The position numbers and the translations under genes are program-made. From Bacteroidales bacterium (GTDB taxonomy: Bacteria > Bacteroidota > Bacteroidia > Bacteroidales > UBA932), in assembly GCA_024691765.1 (NCBI GenBank), contig JAILNI010000014.1, positions 1-40,461 of the forward strand: a DNA stretch of 40,461 nt, read 5' to 3'. The stretch's first letter is position 1; each line of letters begins with the position of its first letter. Below, piece by piece: positions 7,876 through 15,756 of the stretch. The notes under the pieces were generated by a model, which was not told where the DNA came from, did no database searches, and saw only the letters and a program-made list of their open reading frames with translations.

Positions 7876-8340
7876 TCATTGCGCGCCGGCAAGAGCCGAA
7901 GCGACTGCGTCGCGAATCCCGGCCGAGCTGAAGGTCGCTCCGGAAACAGTATCTACTGAAGAGGTCTGCGCGCTGATGATCCTCGGAATGATCTCAGAGG
8001 CCATCTCAAAAAACGAATCATCTTCCGACGCGTGATCGGTGACGTCAACAGAAACTATGGCGCCGTTTTCAACTTCCACGCTGACCGAAATGTTTCCTCC
8101 GAAGCCCATGGCCGTCCCCTTATAGCTGCCATCTGTATAATTCCCCGCATCCAGCGTCTCCTTGCCGCTTCCGTGTTCCTTCAGATAGGCGATTTCGTTT
8201 TTGGCGCTTTCCAGTTCCGCCTCCAGCCTGGCGATGGTATCCGCCTGTACCCTCTCCCGGATAACGGCCTCATAGATATAAAGCGACGCCAGAATGATGA
8301 ACACACTGGTCAGCCTTACCACAAAAGATCTTCCAAACAT
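7876..8340 (-). CDS. Small membrane-anchored FMN-binding domain protein
   Basis: A 154-residue protein with one N-terminal membrane helix (8-24), a short heptad-like region (about 28-56) and one FMN_bind domain (about 65-154). The motif TVSGATFSS places the predicted flavin acceptor at Thr136; in this family ApbE attaches FMN through a phosphoester bond to that threonine on the outer face of the membrane. The domain resembles those of RnfG/NqrC and of the repeats in the large protein just upstream. The start is supported by AGTGAGG formed by the upstream gene's stop region, with ATG nine bases after that stop. Between the polyferredoxin and the five-domain protein, it is the natural first flavin relay. 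Confidence 0.88.
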   Translation of the reverse strand: MFGRSFVVRLTSVFIILASLYIYEAVIRERVQADTIARLEAELESAKNEIAYLKEHGSGKETLDAGNYTDGSYKGTAMGFGGNISVSVEVENGAIVSVDVTDHASEDDSFFEMASEIIPRIISAQTSSVDTVSGATFSSAGIRDAVASALAGAQ

Positions 8341-8349
8341 ACGCAGGCC

Positions 8350-10497
8350 TCACTTTCCCGCCGCGTCAAGGGCGTTTGCGGCCGCGTCAAGAATTGCCTT
8401 GGATGTACAGGTCGCGCCGCTTACCGCGTCCTTCTCAAGATCCACCGCGTCTGGGAGTCCGGCGTTAAGAATCGTATCCGTCATCCCCTCCGATGCTTTC
8501 CTGATAAAGGAATTGTTGCTCTTTGCGCCGTCCCCGGCGATGTCCGAGATGCCGACGACCCGGTCCTCCAAAACCCTGATTGTAAGCGTCAGGTTATAAG
8601 GGACAAAAGCTTCATCCTCATCCGGAACGCACAACGCCGTCCCATTATATTCTCCATCCTTATATAAGGAAGTATCCTCCGTTCCCCCGGAAGGGTCATC
8701 GTCCGGAACAGACGGCTTCCCGGATTCTTCCGATGGATCATTGTCCGATACAGACGACTTCCCGGATTCTTCCGATGGATCGTTGTCCGAAACGGAAGAT
8801 TTCCCGGACTCTTCCGATGGATCGTTGTCCGAAACGGAAGATTTCCCGGATCCCTCCTCATCCTTGTCCGGCCCAGGCTCCTCTATCTTCTCATAAAGAT
8901 CCAGAAGGCCGATTCCCTCTTCAGCATAGGAAAGCGCCTCTTTCACGGCCTCAAGAATTCCATTCGAGCTGAAAGTGGCCCCGGAGACCGTATCCAGATC
9001 CGTATTCTGCGTCTCAACGATCCTCCGGAGCAGCTCTCCGGCCCGCCGGAAATACGTCGGCGTATCGTCCTGATACAGCACAGTAACAGCGGCGATGGTC
9101 TTGTCGCAGATCGTAACCCCGATGATGATCTCGTCGTTAAAGCCATCCGCTGAACCGATATAAATGCCATCCTCATAATCAAAGCGCCCGGAAAGGGCAT
9201 CCTCCTCTTCCTTCCGGGAATCTGCCGGAGTGTCGTTCTCCTCCTCGGCCTCCTTATTCGCACTGCTTCCATCGGAAACCAGAGCTCCCGTCAGGGCGTC
9301 TCTTACAGCGTTTATGATTCCTCTGGAACTGAAAGTGGCTCCGGAGACAACATCCACATTCGTCGTCTGCTCCCGGATAATCGTTTCCGTAAGCTTCTCA
9401 GCCTTCCGGAGATACTCTTCCGTATCCTCCGAAGAGATTATCTTTATGACCTTAATCTTTCCATCTTCAATAACAAGGGACACTTCGAGTTCTCCGTTAA
9501 AACCTTCCGCTTTTCCGGTATAGGTCCCGTCCTTATAAACCGCCCCGGATTCGTCAACCGCTTCCGTCTTTGGAGTATTCGCTTCCGTCTTTGAAGCATC
9601 TGCTTCCGCCGGAAGGAAAGGCGTTCCTTCCGCTCCGTTTGTCCCCGCCGCCCCGGAAAGGGCCGCCCTCACCGCGCTGATGAGCCCGTTCGAGCTGAAC
9701 GTCGCTCCGGATACCGTATCCACATTGGTCGTCTGTCCGGCCAGAATCGCGCTGATGATCCGGTCTCTTGCCTGCAGAAAATAAGAAGTCGTATCGCCAT
9801 GGGAGAGTACGTTGATGGCGGCGATCCGGCCTCCGGAAACCGTAACGGATACGGTCGTCCTGCCTCCGTTAAAACCATTTCCGCTGCCGGTATAGGTTCC
9901 ATCTTTGTAAGAAGACGGCTCTGCCGCCGGCGCGATAGGGGCCGCGCCGGCTCCCCCGTTTTCAGACGATCCGCCGATCGTCTCGTACAGTGCCTCCGTC
10001 TCCTCCCCGGCCGCCGTATGCATGGCGTTTCTGACCGCCTGTAGGATCCCCTTCGAACTGTAAGTAGCCCCGGAAACCACGTCGACATCCAGGGTCTGTC
10101 CGGAGAGGATATCAGCCGTCACCTGCGACCAGGCCCTTGAAAAAAAGGAAGAGGTATCGGAATGGGAAATAAGGTCGATAGCCCGGATCGTTTGATCCCC
10201 TATTGTCACGGAGACCGTAACCTTTCCATTAAAGCCGCTTCCCGACCCCTGATAGGTTCCATCCGCGGCATCAAAAGATCCCAGAGGCTCTTTAGCGGAC
10301 GCTTCTGATTCCTCCGGGAACTTTTCTTCCTCTTTTTTGACACTGCTCTCTTCGAAGACGCTTTCCTCCTCCGCCGGATCGCTTATCGCATAGGTTTGTG
10401 TCTGATAACCCGAAAGTCCTGCAGCGACCGTCCCGGCGATGAGAATTGCCGGCAGGAGCGGAGCATAAACAGATAGAAGTTTTTTTACATCGACCAT
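8350..10497 (-). CDS. Surface protein with five tandem FMN-binding domains
   Basis: A 715-residue extracytoplasmic protein: an N-terminal membrane helix or signal anchor (about 10-30), an acidic linker, then five FMN_bind domains. Each carries the flavinylation motif, with acceptor threonines predicted at 145, 266, 388 and 508 (SGAT[YF]SS) and at 696 (SGATCTS). Domains one to four also share DGTY-G-(A/S)xGFN starts. Linkers are acidic and Ser/Pro/Glu-rich; the one before domain five contains four 14-residue repeats. Domain five is the most divergent. The ATG at 10497 is preferred over that at 10503 because GAGAGG sits seven bases upstream. A promoter of its own lies in the 145-bp gap after apbE. 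Inferred role: a multi-flavin electron wire or store at the cell surface. No reductase domain is fused, so the terminal acceptor is unknown. Confidence 0.88.
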   Translation of the reverse strand: MVDVKKLLSVYAPLLPAILIAGTVAAGLSGYQTQTYAISDPAEEESVFEESSVKKEEEKFPEESEASAKEPLGSFDAADGTYQGSGSGFNGKVTVSVTIGDQTIRAIDLISHSDTSSFFSRAWSQVTADILSGQTLDVDVVSGATYSSKGILQAVRNAMHTAAGEETEALYETIGGSSENGGAGAAPIAPAAEPSSYKDGTYTGSGNGFNGGRTTVSVTVSGGRIAAINVLSHGDTTSYFLQARDRIISAILAGQTTNVDTVSGATFSSNGLISAVRAALSGAAGTNGAEGTPFLPAEADASKTEANTPKTEAVDESGAVYKDGTYTGKAEGFNGELEVSLVIEDGKIKVIKIISSEDTEEYLRKAEKLTETIIREQTTNVDVVSGATFSSRGIINAVRDALTGALVSDGSSANKEAEEENDTPADSRKEEEDALSGRFDYEDGIYIGSADGFNDEIIIGVTICDKTIAAVTVLYQDDTPTYFRRAGELLRRIVETQNTDLDTVSGATFSSNGILEAVKEALSYAEEGIGLLDLYEKIEEPGPDKDEEGSGKSSVSDNDPSEESGKSSVSDNDPSEESGKSSVSDNDPSEESGKPSVPDDDPSGGTEDTSLYKDGEYNGTALCVPDEDEAFVPYNLTLTIRVLEDRVVGISDIAGDGAKSNNSFIRKASEGMTDTILNAGLPDAVDLEKDAVSGATCTSKAILDAAANALDAAGK
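8686..8850 (-). repeat. In-gene 42-bp tandem repeat coding an acidic linker
   Basis: Four head-to-tail 42-bp units inside the five-domain flavoprotein gene encode SGKSSVSDNDPSEE (three near-identical copies, one diverged). The repeat keeps frame and forms the linker before the last FMN-binding domain. The near identity at DNA level points to recent copy-number change. Confidence 0.85.
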
Positions 10498-10609
10498 TTC
10501 CATGCCTCTCTAAAATAATATAATATTCCGCTGCTTTGCGCCTAAATCCCGAGGCGTCAGCAAAAGCCCGGCGTATCATCCCGCAAGTTGACGAACCAAG
10601 GCAATGGTT

Positions 10610-10639
10610 ATTATACACTAACATGGTTGGTCTTGTCTA
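10610..10639 (-). promoter_or_regulatory. Sigma-A-type promoter for the five-domain flavoprotein
   Basis: Minus strand: TAGACA (10639-10634), 18-bp spacer, perfect TATAAT (10615-10610). It lies in the gap between apbE and the flavoprotein, about 110 bp from the start, so the structural genes can be transcribed separately from apbE. Confidence 0.6.
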
Positions 10640-10648
10640 ACTATAATT

Positions 10649-11743
10649 TCAGGATTTTCTGATTATTTTCATCTCAAAGCCTTCCGAAGGCGTAAAACTT
10701 TCGGCCAGCCCTTCCGTGACATAAAGCGTCTGGTCCTCCGTGAGGAAAACCGCCTCAAAATCCTCCGTCCCTTCCCGCCAGAAGGAAAGAGCCTCCTCCA
10801 TTCCCATGACAAAAAGGGAGGTGGACAGTCCGTCAGCCAGCGTTCCGTCTTTTGCCACGACAGTAACGGATCGAAGACCGTTTTCCACCGGCCAGCCGGT
10901 TTTCGGGTCAATGATATGGTGATACTCCGTTCCCGGAATCATCCTTTCATAATCGCCTGAAGTGATTACCGCGCAATCGCTGATGCTGACAACCCCCGCA
11001 ATCTTGCTGCTCCCCGGCTCCGGATACTGAATCCCGACTTTCCAGAGACTTCCATCCGGTTTCTTTCCCAGCGCCTGCACGTTGCCGCCCAGATTGAGGA
11101 GTGCCGATGAAACCCCCATGTCCCGCATCAGCCTGATAACAGAATCGGAGGCATAGCCCTTCGTGATTCCGCCGAAATCGACAGCCATTCCGGGTATCCC
11201 ATAGGAAAGCTCCCCTTTTTCGCGGTCGAAGGAAAGACTGCCCGCATCGACCAGGCGCAGGGTTTCCCGGATTTCTTCGTCCGTCGGGATCACTGCATTT
11301 TCCTCCGTAAGCTCATCCAGGCGGTCGAAGCCCCAAAGCTTCATAAGCGGATAGATGCTTATGTCGAAAGCCCCCTCCGTCTCTTCATAGAGGCGGAGCG
11401 CTTCCCCGGCAAGAAAGTTTGTATCCGCCGAAAGCGAGCCTCCTCCGTTCGCGTTCAGCTTCGAGACCTCGCTCGTCTCCGATCCGGTGGAAAGCAGCTC
11501 ATTGAGGCCTTCGATTCTCTCCCTGCCTTTGGCGACAGCTTCCTCCCCCTGCGGGCCGAAAGCCGATATCGTCATCACGGTGTCCATGGAAAGAAACGTG
11601 TCGTCAAATCGGGCGTCGTCTGAGACCGGGCGGGCAGCCGATGATTCGGAAGCTGCTTTTTCCCCGGAAACAGGGGAGGCTCCGCAGCCGGATTGTATAA
11701 GAAGAAGCAAAGCCATCAAAAATACGGTTGTTCTTTTTTTCAT
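10649..11743 (-). CDS. apbE: ApbE family FAD:protein FMN transferase, lipoprotein
   Basis: Mg-dependent flavin transferase that uses FAD to attach FMN covalently to threonine in SGAT motifs of extracytoplasmic proteins. The 364-residue protein has an N-terminal signal with a lipobox (IQSGC, Cys near 20), so it should be anchored outside the membrane where its substrates lie. ApbE marks: MDTVMT near the start of the domain, FDISIYPLMKLWGF, DFGGITKGYASD, LLNLGGN, then HHIIDPKTGWP and ADGLSTSLFVMG carrying metal-site residues. The ATG at 11743 follows AGGGATTTGAAA; a TTG two codons upstream is less likely. It heads the unit whose downstream genes supply six predicted target motifs, a strong functional link. 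Confidence 0.92.
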   Translation of the reverse strand: MKKRTTVFLMALLLLIQSGCGASPVSGEKAASESSAARPVSDDARFDDTFLSMDTVMTISAFGPQGEEAVAKGRERIEGLNELLSTGSETSEVSKLNANGGGSLSADTNFLAGEALRLYEETEGAFDISIYPLMKLWGFDRLDELTEENAVIPTDEEIRETLRLVDAGSLSFDREKGELSYGIPGMAVDFGGITKGYASDSVIRLMRDMGVSSALLNLGGNVQALGKKPDGSLWKVGIQYPEPGSSKIAGVVSISDCAVITSGDYERMIPGTEYHHIIDPKTGWPVENGLRSVTVVAKDGTLADGLSTSLFVMGMEEALSFWREGTEDFEAVFLTEDQTLYVTEGLAESFTPSEGFEMKIIRKS

Positions 11744-11789
11744 TTTCAAATCCCTGTGTTCTTAAGAGTTATAAGTGGCTAACAATAGA

Positions 11790-11818
11790 ACTATACCCAC
11801 TTTTTCGGATTTTGTCAA
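11790..11818 (-). promoter_or_regulatory. Strong sigma-A-type promoter for apbE
   Basis: Minus strand: perfect TTGACA (11818-11813), 17-bp spacer, TATAGT (11795-11790), about 45 bp before the apbE ATG. A candidate for AraC control from the divergent gene, although no clear operator repeat is evident. Confidence 0.75.
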
Positions 11819-11912
11819 TGAGCAGGCATGTAAAAATGGGCATGGCGCGGCTTAAGATGCGGCATGCCCGTTTTTCCCGAATTAACATAAACGTTTTAAA
11901 GAGACATAAGCC

Positions 11913-11942
11913 TTGCGCTGAAAGATTTCCTTATGCTATGAT
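11913..11942 (+). promoter_or_regulatory. Putative promoter of the AraC-type regulator
   Basis: TTGCGC (11913-11918), 18-bp spacer, TATGAT (11937-11942), 23 bp before the ATG. The -35 is weak and the -10 good. Confidence 0.5.
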
Positions 11943-11965
11943 GAAGGAAATGAAAGGAGAGACCC

Positions 11966-12772
11966 ATGTACCCGCTCTATAAGGAAGAGAATGATTTTGA
12001 AATCTACCGCAGGAAATCCATCCATATCGGCCCACACCTGCACAAGGTCCTGGAGCTGGTATACGTCCTCGAGGGCAGCCTGGAACTCGGTATAGGAAAC
12101 GAGCTTTTTCATATGGAGAAGGGCGAGCTGGGCCTGGTTTTCCCCGATCTCATTCACCACTACCAGGCTTTCGGAAGCGGACAGGGCAGATCCCTTTATC
12201 TTTTAGCCGCCCCGGCCCTGGCTGGGGCTTATCAGAAGACGATCCTGAGCAAGTGTCCGAAAGAGCCGGTCATCCCGGCGGAAAAGGTTCACGAGGATGT
12301 CCTCTACGCCTTCAAAACCCTGACGGGCCGCCGCAAGAAGCAATCGGAGGACGACGTGATCCGCTCAGCCTACATCATGATCATCCTGGGGAGGACGCTT
12401 CCCCATATGACGCTCGAAGACCGGGACGCTTCGGGAAATGACGATCTCGTCTGCCGGACGGTCTCCTACATCTCAGCCCATTACATGGAAGACGACCTCT
12501 CCCTGACGAAAATGGCCAGGGATCTCTATGTGAGCCCGTTCACCCTCTCCCGGGTCTTCTCCTCCACCTTCCACATGAACTTCAACCGCTATGTCAACGA
12601 GGTCCGGATCGATTACGCCAAGCACCTGCTCGCCTTTACGGACCAGAGCGTCACGGAAATCCTGGAAAACGCGGGCTTCGGGAGCCAGAGGACCTTCAAC
12701 CGGGCCTTCCGGGAAGCCCTCCACATGACCCCCATGGAGTTCCGGGAAGCCAATATGGTTCCCTCTCCCTAA
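11966..12772 (+). CDS. AraC-family transcriptional regulator
   Basis: DNA-binding regulator of 268 residues. An N-terminal cupin-like sensor domain (about 15-90; HIGPHLHKVLELVYVLEGS, then PDLIHHY) is followed by a linker and a C-terminal AraC double helix-turn-helix (about 160-262), with LSLTKMARDLYVSPFTLSRVF as the first HTH and VTEILENAGFGSQRTFNRAF as the second. AAAGGAGAG lies seven bases before ATG. It is transcribed divergently from apbE with about 220 bp between the two starts, so control of the flavin operon is a reasonable guess; control of an unrelated sugar gene is equally typical of the family. No ligand can be predicted. Confidence 0.88.
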   Translation: MYPLYKEENDFEIYRRKSIHIGPHLHKVLELVYVLEGSLELGIGNELFHMEKGELGLVFPDLIHHYQAFGSGQGRSLYLLAAPALAGAYQKTILSKCPKEPVIPAEKVHEDVLYAFKTLTGRRKKQSEDDVIRSAYIMIILGRTLPHMTLEDRDASGNDDLVCRTVSYISAHYMEDDLSLTKMARDLYVSPFTLSRVFSSTFHMNFNRYVNEVRIDYAKHLLAFTDQSVTEILENAGFGSQRTFNRAFREALHMTPMEFREANMVPSP

Positions 12773-12786
12773 AGCAGCGCCGTTTT

Positions 12787-13776
12787 TTAAGCGGACGCAA
12801 GGACCTCATTGTTCAGCATAACCGTGTCGATCCTATTGGTTCCCTCCATGAAACCGACGTCCGTCACATTCTCGAAATCCTCCGACCAGAATCGAAGCCA
12901 GAAGGATCCCCCGGCATATTCATAGAGATCCACATCCAGACCGTTGATTTCCGTCTCGTAAACGGTCTTCTCTTCATCCTCCGTTATCTCATATGCCTCT
13001 TGCCGCAGATAGTCCAGCATCTCCCCTGTGATTCCGATATCCACAAGGCTTTCGCCGGCCACGGAAGCGGCTATCTCCTCATCGTCTGCCACTCCAAGAA
13101 ACAGCATCTGAACCGCTTCCCATTCCTCAGGATAAGACTCCTCCGAAACATAGCTTTCCGAATGGTCCGTTTCCGATTCGGTAAGGAAACCGGCCAGATT
13201 GCCGATCATGCTGATCAGAATAAAAATCATGGCAAGCAGCAGGGCCGTCGCGTTTTTCTTATTTTTCGTCCTCGGGATTTTCTCCTTCCCGGGCACAAAA
13301 GCCCGGACGCGGGCCGCTTCCATCCCATCATTTCTTTGCTGCTTATCCTGCTTCCAGCGGTCATAGGAGGCGGAAGCCTGCTCTCTGTCCCTGTGGTAGA
13401 GGTGCGGATGGGCCGCGACGTAACGGGCCTGGCTTTCCGTCAGCTTTGTCCCGGAAGTTCCTTCATAGCTCTTAAGAGGCTCCGTCTCCTCCCGGACAGA
13501 AGCCTCCTCCTTTCTTTTTCTCCCAATATAGTCTTCGGGCCTCATGCCCACGGCATCAGTCGGCTGGCTCGGCCGCTCACCCATAACCTCCCGGCTGGTA
13601 CGGATCCCGGAAGTGATATCCATCCTGGGATCCGGCGGCTCAAGAAGAGCGTCATCGATGAAATCAATTTTCCTTTTCAGCGGGTCGTCCGCGAAGTCAA
13701 GATCATCCAGATGGAAATTCCCCGGATCCGGAATGCCCGGCAGCGGTATATCGTCCCACAATCTCTCATCTGCCAT
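12787..13776 (-). CDS. Uncharacterised single-pass membrane protein
   Basis: I do not recognise a family. The 329-residue protein has a long, charged, proline-rich N-terminal part (1-175) rich in Asp/Glu and Lys/Arg patches and containing a segment SQARYVAAHPHLYHRDREQ (115-133). One membrane helix lies at about 177-197 (LLLAMIFILISMIGNLAGF) and an acidic soluble C-terminal domain of about 130 residues follows. A positive stretch before the helix suggests the N-terminus is inside and the acidic domain outside. GGGAGGTGATACA before ATG is a strong ribosome site, so it is a real gene. It converges with the AraC gene with only 14 bp between their ends. The layout resembles small Firmicutes signalling or anti-sigma membrane proteins, but nothing specific supports that. 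Confidence 0.75.
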   Translation of the reverse strand: MADERLWDDIPLPGIPDPGNFHLDDLDFADDPLKRKIDFIDDALLEPPDPRMDITSGIRTSREVMGERPSQPTDAVGMRPEDYIGRKRKEEASVREETEPLKSYEGTSGTKLTESQARYVAAHPHLYHRDREQASASYDRWKQDKQQRNDGMEAARVRAFVPGKEKIPRTKNKKNATALLLAMIFILISMIGNLAGFLTESETDHSESYVSEESYPEEWEAVQMLFLGVADDEEIAASVAGESLVDIGITGEMLDYLRQEAYEITEDEEKTVYETEINGLDVDLYEYAGGSFWLRFWSEDFENVTDVGFMEGTNRIDTVMLNNEVLASA

Positions 13777-13839
13777 TGTATCACCTCCCTTCCTCTATCC
13801 TATCATTTCAGACAGGAAGATGCAATCCATTCTTCCTTC

Positions 13840-13867
13840 TTGACTTTTCTTTCAGGAATGTTAAAAT
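13840..13867 (+). promoter_or_regulatory. Putative promoter of the SDR gene
   Basis: TTGACT (13840-13845), 16-bp spacer, TAAAAT (13862-13867), followed by an untranslated leader of about 100 bases before the ATG at 13979. The promoter type is the same as elsewhere in the left half. Confidence 0.5.
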
Positions 13868-13978
13868 GATAGCTGACAGTGGAATCCGTATAATCTTTCC
13901 CGGCATGGAAGTTTTCACGGGCCTGCCCGGATTTCCCTATTTGTTAATCATTATCTACTTTAAGGAGGAACCCTGCCA

Positions 13979-14752
13979 ATGAAAAACTATTTTGACCTGA
14001 CCGACCGCGTCGCGCTTGTCACCGGCTGCTCTACCGGCCTCGGTGTCCAGATGGCCAAGGCTCTGGCCAACCAGGGCTGCAAGATCGTCGCCCTCGCCCG
14101 CCGCGAGAACCTGATCAAGGAAGTATCCGAGCAGATCGCCGCGGAGTACGGAGTCGAGACTTTCTACGTCGCCTGCGACATTACCGACACGGACAAAGTC
14201 AACGCCGCTGTGGACGCGGTCCTGGAGAAGTTCGGCCGCATCGACATCCTGGTAAACAACGCCGGCACAGGCGCCGTCGCTCCCGCTGAGGATATCACGG
14301 ATCCGCAGTTTGAAAATGAAATGCAGATCGACCTCTTCGGCACCTTCCGCGTCGCCCGCGCGGTCGCGAAGAAGGCCATGATCCCGGCCAAATACGGCCG
14401 CATCATCAACATCGCTTCCATGTACGGCCTTGTCGGCAACAAGATCGCCGGCTCCGCTCCCTACCATGCAGCCAAGGGCGGCGTGGTCAACCTGACCCGC
14501 GCGCTGGCCGCTGAATGGGGCAAGTACGGCATCACCGTCAACTCCATCTGCCCGGGCTACTTCTACACCCCGCTCACCGAGGAAACCCTCAACAGCGAGT
14601 TCTTCCAGAACTATGCAAAGCAGGCCATCCCGATGAGCCGCTATGGTCACGAGGGCGAACTCGACACTGCCACCCTCTTCCTGGCAAGCCCCGCTTCCAG
14701 CTATGTGAACGGTGTTAATCTCCCCGTAGACGGCGGATACACCTGCATCTAA
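13979..14752 (+). CDS. Short-chain dehydrogenase, gluconate 5-dehydrogenase-like
   Basis: NAD(P)-dependent oxidoreductase of 257 residues, classical SDR. The cofactor motif is TGCSTGLG (residues 16-23), NNAG lies at about 93-96, and the catalytic Ser and Tyr-x-x-x-Lys are in IASMYG and YHAAKGG (about 145-165); VDGGYTCI ends the protein. By its sequence it belongs with the gluconate 5-dehydrogenase / 2-dehydro-3-deoxygluconate dehydrogenase branch common in gut Clostridia, acting on sugar acids in the cytoplasm. TAAGGAGG before ATG is a strong Firmicutes-type ribosome site, in contrast to every gene to its right. Its stop codon shares two bases with the start of the next, Bacteroidales-type gene, so the lineage change falls at its 3' end. 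Confidence 0.85.
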   Translation: MKNYFDLTDRVALVTGCSTGLGVQMAKALANQGCKIVALARRENLIKEVSEQIAAEYGVETFYVACDITDTDKVNAAVDAVLEKFGRIDILVNNAGTGAVAPAEDITDPQFENEMQIDLFGTFRVARAVAKKAMIPAKYGRIINIASMYGLVGNKIAGSAPYHAAKGGVVNLTRALAAEWGKYGITVNSICPGYFYTPLTEETLNSEFFQNYAKQAIPMSRYGHEGELDTATLFLASPASSYVNGVNLPVDGGYTCI

Positions 14753-14754
14753 TG
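14750..14754. other. Apparent lineage junction (probable assembly chimera)
   Basis: TAATG joins a Clostridia-type gene (strong Shine-Dalgarno) to Bacteroidales-type DNA. Left of this point genes have AGGAGG-like sites and TTGACA/TATAAT promoters; right of it Shine-Dalgarno sites vanish and TAnnTTTG promoters and a Bacteroidetes-type 16S end appear. No mobile-element gene, terminal repeat or tRNA marks the point, which argues against ordinary insertion. Confidence 0.7.
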
Positions 14755-15741
14755 GCTATCGACCTCAAACTTTTCCGGGACATCCTGGCCTTCGACTCCA
14801 CCACGGGGTCGGAAGGGCCGCTGGCAGACTTCCTCGAGAAGACGCTGCAGGCCCCTTCCGTGCAGGGCTGGGACGTTCCGGAAGGCGGTCGTAACCTTCT
14901 TTTCTCCTGGGGCGTTCCGCGGGTGGTCTTCTGCACCCACATGGATACCGTCCCGCCGTATATACCCCCAAAGGCCGAGGGAGACGTAGTCTATGGCCGC
15001 GGAGCGTGCGACGCAAAGGGGCAGATTGCCGCGATGTACGCAGCGTGCAAGGCCATGGAAGCCGAAGGGCTCGACGGGTTCGGACTGCTGCTTCTCAGCG
15101 GCGAGGAGACCGGATCCTGGGGGGCCAAGGCTTTCGCGAAGACCGCTTTCCGCGCCCCGTATCTTATCGTCGGAGAGCCGACCGACGGGAAGATGGTGTC
15201 GGCATGCAAGGGCACCAAGGCCTTTGAACTCCATTTCCTCGGCGAACCCTTCCACAGCGGCTACCCGCAGTTCGGCAGCAGCGCGGTCGACGCCTTCGTG
15301 GACTTCGTAAACGAACTGCGTGAGGTGGACTTCGGCACCGATCCGGTGCTGGGCGCAACCACCTGGAATATAGGCCGCCTCGTAAGCGACAATCCCCAGA
15401 ACGTACTGAGCCCGTCGCTCAGATGCCGGCTGTATTTCCGTACCACCTTCGTTTCCGACGCGATGGTAACGGAAGAGGTCCGGCGGATAATCTCCGGCTA
15501 TCATGCCAAAATCGCGGAAATCGGCGGAGACGCCCCGTCCCGCTGGTTCACCGTTCCGGGTTTTGAATGCGCGCCCGCCTCTTTCGGCTCCGACGCCCCG
15601 CATCTAAGCAATTTCGAGCACCGCGCCATCTGCGGCAGCGGTAGCATACGCTTCGCGCATCGTGACGACGAGCATATAACCCTCGCTGAGCTCGACGAGG
15701 CTGCGGAGCGCTATGTCGCCATGTTCAAGGCGCTTCGTTAG
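14752..15741 (+). CDS. M20 family metallohydrolase (ArgE/DapE-like deacylase)
   Basis: Zinc-dependent aminoacylase/deacetylase of 329 residues, cytoplasmic. All metal and catalytic residues of the M20 family are visible: THMDTV (His and Asp), GRGACDAKG (bridging Asp), SGEETG (catalytic Glu and metal Glu), VGEPTD, and the C-terminal metal His in RFAHRDDEH. The dimerisation/lid domain occupies about 150-265. Bacteroidetes proteins of this size and motif spacing are often involved in removing the acyl group from ornithine or lysine intermediates, but the neighbour is a lipoate ligase, so the pathway is not given by context. The ATG shares bases with the SDR stop, the presumed junction; if that is an artefact, the true upstream context and possibly the first codons are unknown. 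Confidence 0.8.
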   Translation: MAIDLKLFRDILAFDSTTGSEGPLADFLEKTLQAPSVQGWDVPEGGRNLLFSWGVPRVVFCTHMDTVPPYIPPKAEGDVVYGRGACDAKGQIAAMYAACKAMEAEGLDGFGLLLLSGEETGSWGAKAFAKTAFRAPYLIVGEPTDGKMVSACKGTKAFELHFLGEPFHSGYPQFGSSAVDAFVDFVNELREVDFGTDPVLGATTWNIGRLVSDNPQNVLSPSLRCRLYFRTTFVSDAMVTEEVRRIISGYHAKIAEIGGDAPSRWFTVPGFECAPASFGSDAPHLSNFEHRAICGSGSIRFAHRDDEHITLAELDEAAERYVAMFKALR

Positions 15742-15756
15742 CGGAGCCCTGACCCT

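Noticed and set aside
8686..8850. Regular repeats resembling a CRISPR array
   Set aside because: Units are 42-bp, directly adjacent with no spacers, and in frame within the multi-FMN gene.
14740..14760. SDR and M20 genes as a single translationally coupled operon
   Set aside because: The overlap coincides with the change of lineage signals; coupling is only real if the junction is natural.
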